From: Leucobacter sp042726155
GTDB taxonomy: Bacteria; Actinomycetota; Actinomycetes; Actinomycetales; Microbacteriaceae
DNA length: 64,000 nucleotides
NCBI RefSeq assembly: GCF_042726155.1
Contig: NZ_JBHXHV010000003.1
Coordinates: 372,001-436,000 of the forward strand
Reading direction: 5' to 3'
In this document: positions 32,124 through 40,958 of the stretch, piece after piece
Position numbering within the stretch: position 1 is the first letter of the stretch
Layout of the letters: the number at the start of each line of letters is the position of its first letter
Translations under genes and position numbers: made by a program
The notes under the pieces: model-generated
Told to the model about the DNA's origin: nothing
The model's database searches: none
What the model saw: only the letters and a program-made list of their open reading frames with translations

Positions 32124-34115
32124 ATGTCAACACAATTTTGGAAGTTCAAGGCGCGCAGAAAACCGAAGTCGCGCGCATTCAGCGGAAGACTCGCCGCGCT
32201 CGGCATCATTCTCGCGACATTCTTTACCGCTGGCGGAGCACTTCCGGCGATCGCTGTGCCGACTGTGACGTACCCTCATGCCATCTCAAATCTCTCTATC
32301 ACTCGCGAAGACCGGACAGACAACCCGCTCTCACAGTGGGACCGCGTCGTCGTCAGCGGCGAGTGGGCCATGCCAGACGGGGCCGTGGCCGGCGATACGT
32401 TCGGCATGCAGCTTCCACCCGAGTTCGGCAGGTATGGATCGGGCGACTTTTCCCTCACCGACCCAGGCTCGGGCGCCGAACTGGCGCATTGCCAGGTCTC
32501 AGACGGCGACGGACCCGAACTCGTCTGCACGCTCACTGCCGCTGTTGAGGGCCAATCTGACGTCGGCGGGACCTTCTGGATATCGGGTATGGCAACTCGC
32601 GCGACCGACAGTGAAACCGTTGTTTTCGAGGTTGGCGACCAGCACGTGGTTGTCGATTTGCCAGGCGAGGGCGGCATCATCCCCGAAAGCCTTGCCGAGT
32701 GGGGCGAGCCATACAAATTCTCAAATGCAACCGCTGACCCGAGCATCATGCGTTGGACCGTCGGAATCCCGTCGACCTACGTAGAAGATGGTTCGTTCCA
32801 GGTGAGCGATCAGCTTGATCCGTCGCTCGAGAATCACCACTACACGGGTGAGGTGTGGCTCGACCGTCGCGCCGTGGTCGACGGGGACTTCGTTGGCGAC
32901 TGGGAGCCAGCCGACATATCGCTCGTTACCGCGACGTTCTCGGCTGACTACAAGTCGGCCGAGTTCTCGGCAGACGGCCTCCCCATGGGCGGTTACGCAT
33001 ATCGCCTCGCTTACAACACGCAGGCTGATGGAATCGTTCTTCCCGGGGACGTCTTTGGAAACACTGCGGGTGTCGAAAACACGATCGTGACGTCACAACA
33101 CACTGCGGAGCTCGCCGGCGGCGGCGACGGGAGCGGGGTCGTGTACACGCGGTTTTCGCTCGAAAAGACGATCGTCGGAGAAAACGCCAACGCCGCGCAA
33201 GACGCGACTTTCACCGTCAGTTACTCCGTACAGGGTTCTGACGAACCCGCGAAGCAGATGTCACTGAAGGTCGGTCAGCCGGTGCGCAGCGACCGCGCCG
33301 TGCTTGGGTCGACGTTCATCATCCAGGAGATTGATCTGCCGGAGGTCGCAGATACCGTGTGGGGTCAGTGGACGTTGCAGGGTGACGGCGTCGTGAAGCT
33401 CGACGACGGCACGTACGAGGTGTCGCCCGGGAGCACCGCGGGCGTCTCGCTGGTGCTGCAGAACGAGGCGAACGCTGCGCCGCGGGCGGGGACCGTGTCT
33501 TGGCAAAAGGTCACCGAATCGGGCGCGCTTCTTGACGGTTCTGAGTGGCTACTCACCGGCCCGTCTGGTGATCTTGCTGTAGTCGACGGCGGCGCAAACG
33601 ACGGAGACGCTGATCCGGGCGAGCTGTCGGTTCCGAACCTTCCCTATGGTGATTACACGCTGAAGGAAACCGCAGCACCGGTTGGTTTCGATCGTACTGA
33701 TCAGCAGTTTGCAGTGACCCTCGGCGCTGACGGCACGAACGGCGCCACAGCATCCTTCGGTGACATCGTGAACGTCGCAACCCACTTCGAGGAACCGCCG
33801 ACGGAGGAGCCACCGACAGAAGAACCGCCAACGAAGGAGCCTCCGACAGCGGAACCGCCAACCACGATCGACAACGGCGGGGAGACCGAAAGCCCAGCGG
33901 TTACGGAGCCGCCGGTAACCCCGGTTGAGCAGCAGGTGACACCTGCTCCCCCGACGACAGTGAGTTCGAGTCGGCTCGCGACAACCGGCGCAGCGTCCCC
34001 CGCATTCGCAGCAGCAGCGGGAATGGCGCTGCTCGGAGGAGCCGTCGCGGCGCTGCTGACCGAGACCCGTCGTCGTAAGGCCCGCGTGGCCCCGGGCAAC
34101 TCACGCGACAGGTAA
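32124..34115 (+). CDS. LPXTG-like (LATTG) cell-wall surface protein with SpaA-type domain
   Basis: 663 residues. Long signal peptide (basic KFKARRKPKS, hydrophobic LAALGIILATFFTAGGALPA) cut near AIA. Residues 50-340 form adhesin-type beta domains (YPHAISNLSITREDRTDNPL; VVSGEWAMPDGAVAGDTFGM). Near residues 460-560 is a SpaA/Cna-B-like domain (VSWQKVTESGALLDGSEWLL ... LPYGDYTLKETAAPVGFD). A PPTEEPPT repeat stalk follows, then SSSRLATTG, a hydrophobic helix and RRRKAR. LATTG is a plausible sortase E/F-type signal. GGGAGG lies 10 nt before the ATG. Followed by a strong terminator. Probably an adhesin or pilin-like wall protein. Confidence 0.88.
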   Translation: MSTQFWKFKARRKPKSRAFSGRLAALGIILATFFTAGGALPAIAVPTVTYPHAISNLSITREDRTDNPLSQWDRVVVSGEWAMPDGAVAGDTFGMQLPPEFGRYGSGDFSLTDPGSGAELAHCQVSDGDGPELVCTLTAAVEGQSDVGGTFWISGMATRATDSETVVFEVGDQHVVVDLPGEGGIIPESLAEWGEPYKFSNATADPSIMRWTVGIPSTYVEDGSFQVSDQLDPSLENHHYTGEVWLDRRAVVDGDFVGDWEPADISLVTATFSADYKSAEFSADGLPMGGYAYRLAYNTQADGIVLPGDVFGNTAGVENTIVTSQHTAELAGGGDGSGVVYTRFSLEKTIVGENANAAQDATFTVSYSVQGSDEPAKQMSLKVGQPVRSDRAVLGSTFIIQEIDLPEVADTVWGQWTLQGDGVVKLDDGTYEVSPGSTAGVSLVLQNEANAAPRAGTVSWQKVTESGALLDGSEWLLTGPSGDLAVVDGGANDGDADPGELSVPNLPYGDYTLKETAAPVGFDRTDQQFAVTLGADGTNGATASFGDIVNVATHFEEPPTEEPPTEEPPTKEPPTAEPPTTIDNGGETESPAVTEPPVTPVEQQVTPAPPTTVSSSRLATTGAASPAFAAAAGMALLGGAVAALLTETRRRKARVAPGNSRDR

Positions 34116-34123
34116 TGAAGAGC

Positions 34124-34162
34124 AATCGGGGGTGCGGATCACAGTGATCCCTACCCCCGATT
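34124..34162. terminator. Bidirectional terminator
   Basis: Perfect 10-bp outer stem AATCGGGGGT / ACCCCCGATT with an inner GGATCAC/GTGATCC stem, between the convergent surface-protein and GntR genes. Confidence 0.75.
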
Positions 34163-34179
34163 CGGGTGATCTTAACCGT

Positions 34180-34896
34180 TTACTCGCGCGACCCCGGGTC
34201 TGCGATCAGCTGCATAAACTGTGACTTTGCCTCGTCGAGGTGCGCACACATGAACTGCGCGGCCGCAGTCGCATCACCGGCGACGATAGCCTCAGCGATG
34301 TTGGTGTGCTCCGCTCGAAATACGTCTCCGAGCGGCGTGCGGTCGCCATACAGCTGGTGCCAATCCGCTTGCAACCACAGTGCGTTGCCACCCATGAACA
34401 GGTCCGCCCGGCCGCCCGCAATTGCCTCCTGCAGCACAGGGTTGTGACTCGCCGCCGCGATCGCCAAGTGAAACTCGGTGTCGGCCTGGTGGTAGGCGAT
34501 GAGATCTGGCACGTCTCGCGCGAGCAGTGAGGTCAATACGTTGCGTTCCGCCTCCGTGCCACGGCGAGCCGCAAACGCGGCAGCCCCGGGTTCGATCAGT
34601 CGCCGATACTCCATGCGGTCGTCGATGAAGCGATGAAATTCTGCCGCGGCTTGAGAGCTCTCGTCCGCGGGGATTGCGGTGCCGTAGCCGATTACGCGGG
34701 TCCCTCCCCCGCGGCCAAGTGTCGTGGCCACGATGTTTTCACGCGCGAGCATCCGAATCGCCTCGCGCATGGTGTTGCGGCTCACTCCGAGCGACTCGGC
34801 GAGTTCGCGCTCGGTGGGGAGCTTTGCCCCCGGTGTGAACCCGCCAAGCGCAATGCGCCTGCGCAACAACTGAGCCACACGTTCTGCTGCCCTCAT
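34180..34896 (-). CDS. GntR/FadR-family regulator (FCD domain)
   Basis: 238 residues. The N-terminal winged helix reads GFTPGAKLPTERELAESLGV and SRNTMREAIRMLARENIVAT. The C-terminal all-helical FCD ligand domain runs from MEYRRLIEPGAAAFAARRG, with metal-site residues in DTEFHLAIAAASHNP, RAEHTNIAEAIVAGD and FMCAHLDEAKSQF. It lies divergent, 150 bp from the MHS transporter gene, and is likely the repressor of the transporter-amidohydrolase operon, its effector being the substrate or product. Confidence 0.93.
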   Translation of the reverse strand: MRAAERVAQLLRRRIALGGFTPGAKLPTERELAESLGVSRNTMREAIRMLARENIVATTLGRGGGTRVIGYGTAIPADESSQAAAEFHRFIDDRMEYRRLIEPGAAAFAARRGTEAERNVLTSLLARDVPDLIAYHQADTEFHLAIAAASHNPVLQEAIAGGRADLFMGGNALWLQADWHQLYGDRTPLGDVFRAEHTNIAEAIVAGDATAAAQFMCAHLDEAKSQFMQLIADPGSRE

Positions 34897-35047
34897 GGCA
34901 TTAGCGTACTGACTACGACAGCTTCATTCGCCGTCCACGGTGCAATATTGACACTGTTGTTGGAAGCGAGTAGCTTTTCGAGAAGTATTTGGGTCACTTC
35001 GGACCCAAATAGCGTCCGCCGCGATGATGCGGCCGGAAGGATCCCGA

Positions 35048-36427
35048 ATGTCCCGTGCTTCTCAGCTCATAGCTGCACCTCCGTCTCCCTCGCAGCCGAC
35101 TCGCAATAATCCTGTTCGCGTCGCGGCAGCGACACTCCTCGGCACGAGTGCCGAATGGTATGACTACGGCATTTACGCCTTTGCAGCTGCGGTGATTTTC
35201 CCCAGTGTGTTTTTCCCAGATATGCCCGGCCCTCTCGGCGTGTTTGCTTCGTTCGTCACAATCGCAGTCGGGTCTCTCGCGCGCCCAATTGGCGCAGCAG
35301 TGTTCGGCCACATCGGCGATCGCTATGGCCGTCGAAAATCACTCGTGGCGTCCCTTCTAATTATGGGTATCGCGACAATCGTCATTGGACTCCTTCCCGG
35401 CTTTGCCACTCTCGGTTATCTCGCGCCTGTTCTACTCCTGCTCATTCGCCTGTTGCAGTCGTTCGCAGCTGGCGGAGAATGGGGTGGCGCCGTGCTTTTT
35501 GCAATCGAAGCAGCTCCCAAACGGTGGCGCGCTCTGTTTGGCTCGTTTCCACAAATGGGTAGCGGGGTTGGTTTTTTCTTGGCCACCGGCGCGTTCTCTC
35601 TCGTTGCGCTGTTCGGAGACGACGCATTGCTCGCGTGGGCTTGGCGGCTGCCATTCTTCGCTTCGATCGCGCTCGTCGCTATAGGTCTTATCGTTCGTTC
35701 ACAGCTCGATGAGACGGAAGTATTTGTGAAGGCGGAAGCGGCACAGAGCGCGAGCGAGCGAAAGCAACTGCCTCTTTTCAACGTGCTGCGATCCTCGTGG
35801 GGGGTCTTGCTGCTCGCGATCGGTGGTTTCTTGATCACCATTGGTGGTTTTTACATCGTCACAAGTTTCTTCTCGGCTTATGCTGCCGAACAGCTGCACT
35901 TGAGCGCGGGCGACATTGCCAATGCCGGAGTCGTCGCTTCGATTATCGCCATCGTGACGGTACCTCCCGCTGCGATTGCCGCTGACAAATGGGGTGTGCG
36001 CACGGTAACGCTCATTGGACTCGGACTTCACGTCGTCGGCGCGTATCCAATCTTCATGCTGTTGCAGAGCGGAACCGTCGGCGGGCTCTACGCCGCGATG
36101 TCGCTCGGCATGGCCATCTCGGTCGTGGCCTACGCACCGATCAGCACCCTCGTGGCTGGCTGGTTTAGCACTCCGGTGCGGCAGACCGGGATATCGCTCG
36201 GATACCAAATCTCAGGTGTCATCGGCGGCGGACTTACCCTGCCGCTTGTGCAGGCCCTGCAGATCCGCTTTGACTCCGTGTTCCCGGTCATGCTGTTTTT
36301 TGCGGGCATGGGGTTACTTTCATTCATGTGCGTACTGCTCAAGCGTGGGCCCGGCCACCTGAGTTTCGGCGATCGCGCCTCGGCCGGGGCCACCGAAGAA
36401 CTGGAGGTGGTGGCTGATGTCGCATGA
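35048..36427 (+). CDS. MFS transporter, metabolite:H+ symporter (MHS) type
   Basis: 459 residues, about 12 helices, from an ATG 7 nt after GGAAGG. The MHS signature is present: AAATLLGTSAEWYDYGIYAF in helix 1, FGHIGDRYGRRKSLVASLLI (MFS motif A) and LLQSFAAGGEWGGAVLFAIE in helix 4, plus KRWRALFGSFPQMGSGVGFF. Such carriers import organic acids such as shikimate, citrate, proline/betaine or acylated amino acids. The last 11 bp overlap the M20 hydrolase gene, so uptake and hydrolysis of the same compound are coupled. Confidence 0.93.
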   Translation: MSRASQLIAAPPSPSQPTRNNPVRVAAATLLGTSAEWYDYGIYAFAAAVIFPSVFFPDMPGPLGVFASFVTIAVGSLARPIGAAVFGHIGDRYGRRKSLVASLLIMGIATIVIGLLPGFATLGYLAPVLLLLIRLLQSFAAGGEWGGAVLFAIEAAPKRWRALFGSFPQMGSGVGFFLATGAFSLVALFGDDALLAWAWRLPFFASIALVAIGLIVRSQLDETEVFVKAEAAQSASERKQLPLFNVLRSSWGVLLLAIGGFLITIGGFYIVTSFFSAYAAEQLHLSAGDIANAGVVASIIAIVTVPPAAIAADKWGVRTVTLIGLGLHVVGAYPIFMLLQSGTVGGLYAAMSLGMAISVVAYAPISTLVAGWFSTPVRQTGISLGYQISGVIGGGLTLPLVQALQIRFDSVFPVMLFFAGMGLLSFMCVLLKRGPGHLSFGDRASAGATEELEVVADVA

Positions 36428-37631
36428 ACCCACGCCCGCGAGCGACGCACTCGTTGACATGCAGCGCGAGTCGCTCCTCGGTCTCAGCCACGCGGTCCAT
36501 GATGATCCCGAGACCGGCTTCCTCGAACACCGAGCTGCCGCGCGCGTTGCCGGATATCTTCGTGAACACGGGTTCGCGGCCATCATCGGGGCGTACGGCC
36601 TCGAAACGGCGGTCGTCAGCCGTGTCGGTTCGGGTGGGCCCGTGGTGGCGTTTCTCGCTGAGTACGACGCGCTGCCCGAGATCGGCCATGCGTGCGGGCA
36701 CAACGTGATCTGTGCAAGCTCGGTCGGCGCCTATGTCGCGGCGGCGCGGCACATTGAACAGCTCGGCGGTACTGCGATCCTGCTCGGCACACCAGCTGAA
36801 GAAAACGGAACCGGTAAGGAAATCATGGCTAGGGCCGGCGCCTTTGATGGAGTCGACGCCGCATTGATGGTGCACCCCCATGCCGGGCGTGACGTTCTCG
36901 CTGAAGCATCACTCGGCTTGCGGGAGGTCACGGTCACCTATCGCGGCCGCGCCGCTCACGCCTCGGCGAACCCGAGTCTCGGCTTGAATGCGCTCGATGC
37001 GGCGGTCACTGCGTACCAAAGCGTGTCGCAGCTGCGGCAGTCGCTGTTGCCCACCGACCGGCTACACGGCATCATCACCGACGGTGGCACAAGCCCGAAT
37101 GTGATTCCGGATCGATCCGGCTTGCATTTCTATCTGAGGGCTGCCACACCCGAACGCCTTCGCGAGCTGACGCTGCGACTGCAAGCGATCTTTGATGCCG
37201 CGGCCCTCGCGACCGGCACAGCGGCGGAGGTGCACTGGGACCCGCTCCCACCGTGCCTGCCGGTGCGCAGTAACGCAGTGATCGCGGCGAGATTCGGGCG
37301 GCACTTCACGCGGCTCGGCCGCACGGTGCACCCCGCTGATCCGAATGGCACCGGTATGGGCTCGACCGATCTCGGCAACGTGTCGCTGCGTATCCCGGCG
37401 ATTCACCCGATGGTCAGCGTCGCTGACAGCGGCGTCGGGATGCACACCGAAGAGTTCGTGCAGCATGCGCGGGGCGTGCGGGCCGACGAGGCAGTGATCG
37501 CGTCAGCGAAATCACTCGCCGCCGTCGCGATCGAGCTGGTCACTGACGGGGAGCTGTTGCGCGAGGTGACCGCCGACTTCGTGGCGGCCGGCGGCGCAAT
37601 CGACGTGCCTGAGCTACTTACGGTGCCGTAG
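36417..37631 (+). CDS. M20-family amidohydrolase
   Basis: 404-residue zinc peptidase/amidohydrolase close to the AbgA/AbgB-type group. Motifs: AEYDALPEIGHACGHNVICA (metal-binding Asp and His, HACGHN), ILLGTPAEENGTGKEIMARA (catalytic/bridging Glu pair), VHPHAGRDVLAE, dimerisation-domain VTYRGRAAHASANPSLGLNA and the late GVGMHTEEF where a metal-binding His is expected. It hydrolyses an N-acylated amino acid or amide taken up by the upstream MHS carrier. Begins inside the transporter stop region. The nearby GntR gene is the probable regulator. Confidence 0.92.
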   Translation: MSHEPTPASDALVDMQRESLLGLSHAVHDDPETGFLEHRAAARVAGYLREHGFAAIIGAYGLETAVVSRVGSGGPVVAFLAEYDALPEIGHACGHNVICASSVGAYVAAARHIEQLGGTAILLGTPAEENGTGKEIMARAGAFDGVDAALMVHPHAGRDVLAEASLGLREVTVTYRGRAAHASANPSLGLNALDAAVTAYQSVSQLRQSLLPTDRLHGIITDGGTSPNVIPDRSGLHFYLRAATPERLRELTLRLQAIFDAAALATGTAAEVHWDPLPPCLPVRSNAVIAARFGRHFTRLGRTVHPADPNGTGMGSTDLGNVSLRIPAIHPMVSVADSGVGMHTEEFVQHARGVRADEAVIASAKSLAAVAIELVTDGELLREVTADFVAAGGAIDVPELLTVP

Positions 37632-37655
37632 CTCAGCCGCACACCTGGGGGTCCC

Positions 37656-39365
37656 TCACCCCCGGAACCACCCAATCACGAGCTGGAGTAGCGGTACGAC
37701 CGATGTCACCATCAGCACGGTGCCGAGCACCTCATCCTCCGGGCGGAGCACCCCTCCTGCGATGATCAGCACGCCGAACAGCGTAACCGATACGAGACGT
37801 CGGCCGGCCACCTCGAGTCGCCGCACGCGCCGTTCAAGCTCGGGGGCGCGCACGTCGATGCGATCCTGCTCGATGCGATTCAGGATCGCGTCGACGCGCG
37901 TCGGCAGCGCGACCAGCGACCGCACAACCTCGCCCGCCTGCTTCGCTGCGTCGGTGATCAGATTCCCCTGCTCCTCGCGAATGAGCCGCTGCGCATACGG
38001 CTCGATCGCGTCCCACAGATTGAATTTCGGGTCCAGTGCGCTGCACACTCCCGAGGTGAGCGAGACGGCGCGAATGATGAGCAGGAAATTCTCGGGCAAC
38101 TGAAACGGGAGCGTGCGAATTACATCGCTGAACTGGCGCCCGAAATCGCGGATCTCGCGGGGGTCGACGTCGCGCAGCTCAGCGAACCCCATGCCACCGA
38201 AGCGCGCAAAGAGCTGCGTCATGGCCCGCTCGAGCTCGTCGACGTCCGCGTCGGGCAGCAGCACCCCAACCTCGCGCATCGCGTTCACGAGCCCCGGGCC
38301 ATTGCGCGTCGCAGCTGCGATCAGTAGCCCGCGCAGGGCACCCCGAGTGCCCGTCGGCACCTCACCCATCATGCCAAAGTCGATAAAGGTGAGTCGCCAG
38401 TCTTCTCCGGGCTCAGTCGCGGGTGTCACGAACACGTTGCCTGGGTGCGGGTCGGCGTGGAAGAAGCCGTGCGTGAACAGTTGATCGAACATCACTGATG
38501 CGAAACGCAGGGCCACCTCGTGTGGGTCTATACCAGCGGCACGAAGCGCTGCGACATCAGAAATCTTGATGGCCGTCACGTCCTCGAGAGTCAGCACGCG
38601 CCTGCTCGTGCGTTCCCACACGACCTCTGGTACCCCGACCCCGGCGTGTTCCGCGAAGTTCTCACGGAATCGCTCGGCGTTTGATGCTTCCCCGAGATAG
38701 TCGATCTCCTCGAGGCTCGTTGCGGCGAACTCCTCGACGAGCGCAGGCATGTCGACGCGACGCGACACGAGTCTGATGTGACTCATCCAGCCCCCGACTT
38801 TGCGCAAGGCAGCGAGGTCAACGGCGACGATTCCATCGATGCCGGGGCGCTGCACTTTCAGGACCGCACTTGCGAAACCAACGTCGGCGGCGAGTGATTC
38901 TGCGAGAGACGCTGCGTGCGCCTGACCAAGCGAGGCTGCAGCCAATGGAGTTTCGCTCACCTCCGAAAACACCGTCGTCAGCGGCACCCCGAGTTCGGCC
39001 TCGGCGAGCGTGCGAATGTCGGCGAAGGACTCTGCGGGCACCTCGTCTTGCAAACCCTCGAGCTCCGCCGTAATTTCGGGCGGCAAAACGTCGAGTCGAG
39101 AAGACATGAACTGGCCGACCTTAATCATGAGGCCGCCGAGCTCAATCGCGAGCGCGTGAAAGGCGCGCGCGAACCGCGTCATCCGACGCGCGCGCGTGCG
39201 TTCGGTGATGCGTTGCAACCCGAGCCGGGGCAGCACGAGTTCGTACCACCAGGCGTTCGCGAGGTGGCGCGCAGCGAATCGCAGGATGCGCCGGTATCTG
39301 GTGCGGTCGAGTTCTCCGGCCGCGTCGCCTGGTGCGACGTCAGTAGCAGCGTCGGCGAGCGACAC
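37656..39365 (-). CDS. ABC1/UbiB-type atypical kinase
   Basis: 569 residues, AarF/UbiB family. The N-terminal extension carries the hallmark KxGQ motif (LGGLMIKVGQFMSSRLDVLP). The Ala-rich nucleotide loop is TPLAAASLGQAHAASL, the metal-binding Asp lies in GFFHADPHPGNVFV and LTFIDFGMMGEVPTG. The C-terminus has two membrane helices (VTLFGVLIIAGGVL; GTVLMVTSVVPLLQLVIGWF). Actinobacteria of this group make menaquinone rather than ubiquinone, so a direct ubiquinone role is unlikely; lipid or quinone homeostasis is the family guess. Five bp downstream of a PadR gene, forming an operon. Confidence 0.92.
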   Translation of the reverse strand: MSLADAATDVAPGDAAGELDRTRYRRILRFAARHLANAWWYELVLPRLGLQRITERTRARRMTRFARAFHALAIELGGLMIKVGQFMSSRLDVLPPEITAELEGLQDEVPAESFADIRTLAEAELGVPLTTVFSEVSETPLAAASLGQAHAASLAESLAADVGFASAVLKVQRPGIDGIVAVDLAALRKVGGWMSHIRLVSRRVDMPALVEEFAATSLEEIDYLGEASNAERFRENFAEHAGVGVPEVVWERTSRRVLTLEDVTAIKISDVAALRAAGIDPHEVALRFASVMFDQLFTHGFFHADPHPGNVFVTPATEPGEDWRLTFIDFGMMGEVPTGTRGALRGLLIAAATRNGPGLVNAMREVGVLLPDADVDELERAMTQLFARFGGMGFAELRDVDPREIRDFGRQFSDVIRTLPFQLPENFLLIIRAVSLTSGVCSALDPKFNLWDAIEPYAQRLIREEQGNLITDAAKQAGEVVRSLVALPTRVDAILNRIEQDRIDVRAPELERRVRRLEVAGRRLVSVTLFGVLIIAGGVLRPEDEVLGTVLMVTSVVPLLQLVIGWFRG

Positions 39366-39370
39366 GCGGC

Positions 39371-39916
39371 TCAGCCCTGGGCGAGGATGCTGTACAGACG
39401 GCGGCGCGCGTCCTCAAGGATCGCAACCGCCTCGGCAGTCTGCTCAGCACTGCCGGTACGACCAACCTGCGCGGCCGCCTGCGCCAGCTCAAACCCAGCC
39501 TGCGGCAGTGCGCCATGACGCTTGTGAGGCTCGCTCGCCGAGCCCTCCCACGGCGCCTTCACATCCCCCGCCGACACCGCGTCTTGACCGGCCTCTGTCA
39601 GTGCGTACGTCTTGCGACCGTGGGACTCCTCAGCCGAGATCAGCCCCTCGTCCGCCAGCAGTTGCAGAGTGGGGTACACAGAGCCCGCACTCGGCTTCCA
39701 CGAACCACCGCTGCGCTGCTCGATCTCACGGATGATCTGATACCCGTGCATCGGCTCTTCAGCGAGCAACGACAGCACGGCCGCGCGCACGTCTCCGCGC
39801 GCCATGCGTGAACCCGCTCGCTTCTCGAATCCGCTTCGTAACTGGTCCATCGCCTCCCAGAGCGACTCACCGGGCGTGCCGGCGCCGAACCCGAACGAAC
39901 CAAATGACTGCTGCAT
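39371..39916 (-). CDS. PadR-family transcriptional regulator
   Basis: 181 residues from the ATG at 39916 with GGAGG 6 nt upstream. An N-terminal Gly/Phe stretch (MQQSFGSFGFGAGTPGESLW) precedes the PadR winged helix (GDVRAAVLSLLAEEPMHGYQ, IIREIEQRSGGSWKPSAGSV with YPTLQLLADEGLI). A C-terminal helix (AEAVAILEDARRRLYSILAQ) is for dimerisation. It is cotranscribed with the UbiB-type kinase gene and probably autoregulates the pair. Confidence 0.92.
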   Translation of the reverse strand: MQQSFGSFGFGAGTPGESLWEAMDQLRSGFEKRAGSRMARGDVRAAVLSLLAEEPMHGYQIIREIEQRSGGSWKPSAGSVYPTLQLLADEGLISAEESHGRKTYALTEAGQDAVSAGDVKAPWEGSASEPHKRHGALPQAGFELAQAAAQVGRTGSAEQTAEAVAILEDARRRLYSILAQG

Positions 39917-39986
39917 GACTGCCTCCGTAGATCGCATTGAACGATAGTGAGCAACATACGCCGACACCCTGAACGATACATGAGAG

Positions 39987-40889
39987 TTACTTCGAAGCGC
40001 TCCGCTTCTTCGCGGCAGGCTTGTGGGGCGCGGCTCGCTTTTTCGTCGAGGCCACCTTCGACCCCGCAGGCCGTTTCTTCGCCGCCGGTCGCTTCTTTGC
40101 ACGGGACCGCTTCACGCTCTCTTGCAGTGCTTTCATGAGATCGATGACCTCGGCATCGTCGCCCGACTCCTCGTTGGCGGCATCGCCGAACGTAGCGTCC
40201 GTGTCGAGCGACTCGCCCTCCGCCAGCTTCGCCGCGACGAGCTTTCGCAGTTCCTCCTGGTACTCGTCGTGAAACTCGGAGGCATCGAAGTCGCTCGAGA
40301 AACTCTTCACAAGCGCCGAGGAGAGTTGCAGCTCCTTCGCGGTGATTCGCACGCGCTCGTCGAGCTCCGGAAACTCGGCTTCACGAACCTCGTCTGGCCA
40401 GAGCAGATTCTGCACCACGAGCACGTCTCCCCGAACTCGGAGTGCGGCGATCCGCGTCTTCTGCCGCAGCGCGAACTGCACGATCGCCGTGCGATCGGTC
40501 TGCTCAAGCGTGCGCCGCAGCAGCACATACGCCTTCGTAGACTTGCCCGAAGGCTTGAGAAAGTAGCTCTTCTCAAACATGATCGGGTCGAGTTGGTCGG
40601 TGGGCACGAACTCGACAACCGCAATCTCGCGATTTCGTTCTTGCGGGATAGCCGCAAGATCCTCCTTCGTCAGCACGACCGTCTCGTCGTCTTCGACGTA
40701 GGCGCGGTTGATATCGGCGAAGTCGACCACGTGGTCACAGACCTCGCACCTGCGCTGATATCTAATCCGACCGCCGTCTTTCGCATGCACCTGATGCAGT
40801 TCGACGTCGTGATCGTCGGTAGCGCTGAACAGCTTCACCGGCACATTGACGAGCCCGAAGGTGATCGCCCCGGTCCATATGGCTCTCAT
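39987..40889 (-). CDS. ku: Ku protein of bacterial non-homologous end joining
   Basis: 300 residues. Starts MRAIWTGAITFGLVNVPVKL, the invariant bacterial Ku N-terminus, with FSATDDHDVELHQVHAKDGG and a zinc-like CEVC in RYQRRCEVCDHVVDF. The ring/bridge region is ALRQKTRIAALRVRGDVLVV. The minimal Ku core ends near residue 225. A Lys/Ala-rich tail (KKRPAAKKRPAGSKVASTKK) gives non-specific DNA binding as in mycobacterial Ku. Divergent from ligD across 69 bp. Confidence 0.96.
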   Translation of the reverse strand: MRAIWTGAITFGLVNVPVKLFSATDDHDVELHQVHAKDGGRIRYQRRCEVCDHVVDFADINRAYVEDDETVVLTKEDLAAIPQERNREIAVVEFVPTDQLDPIMFEKSYFLKPSGKSTKAYVLLRRTLEQTDRTAIVQFALRQKTRIAALRVRGDVLVVQNLLWPDEVREAEFPELDERVRITAKELQLSSALVKSFSSDFDASEFHDEYQEELRKLVAAKLAEGESLDTDATFGDAANEESGDDAEVIDLMKALQESVKRSRAKKRPAAKKRPAGSKVASTKKRAAPHKPAAKKRSASK

Positions 40890-40958
40890 GCCTACAGTAG
40901 AGCCGATTTGAGTGTCAACGGGCTACGCCTTGCGTGCATCGGGGGCCATGCTGTAGCC

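Noticed and set aside
40023..40958. Long plus-strand frame upstream of ligD, antisense to ku
   Set aside because: The protein it would encode is arginine/leucine-rich GC noise; ku on the opposite strand is clearly real, and LigD homologues begin at 40959.
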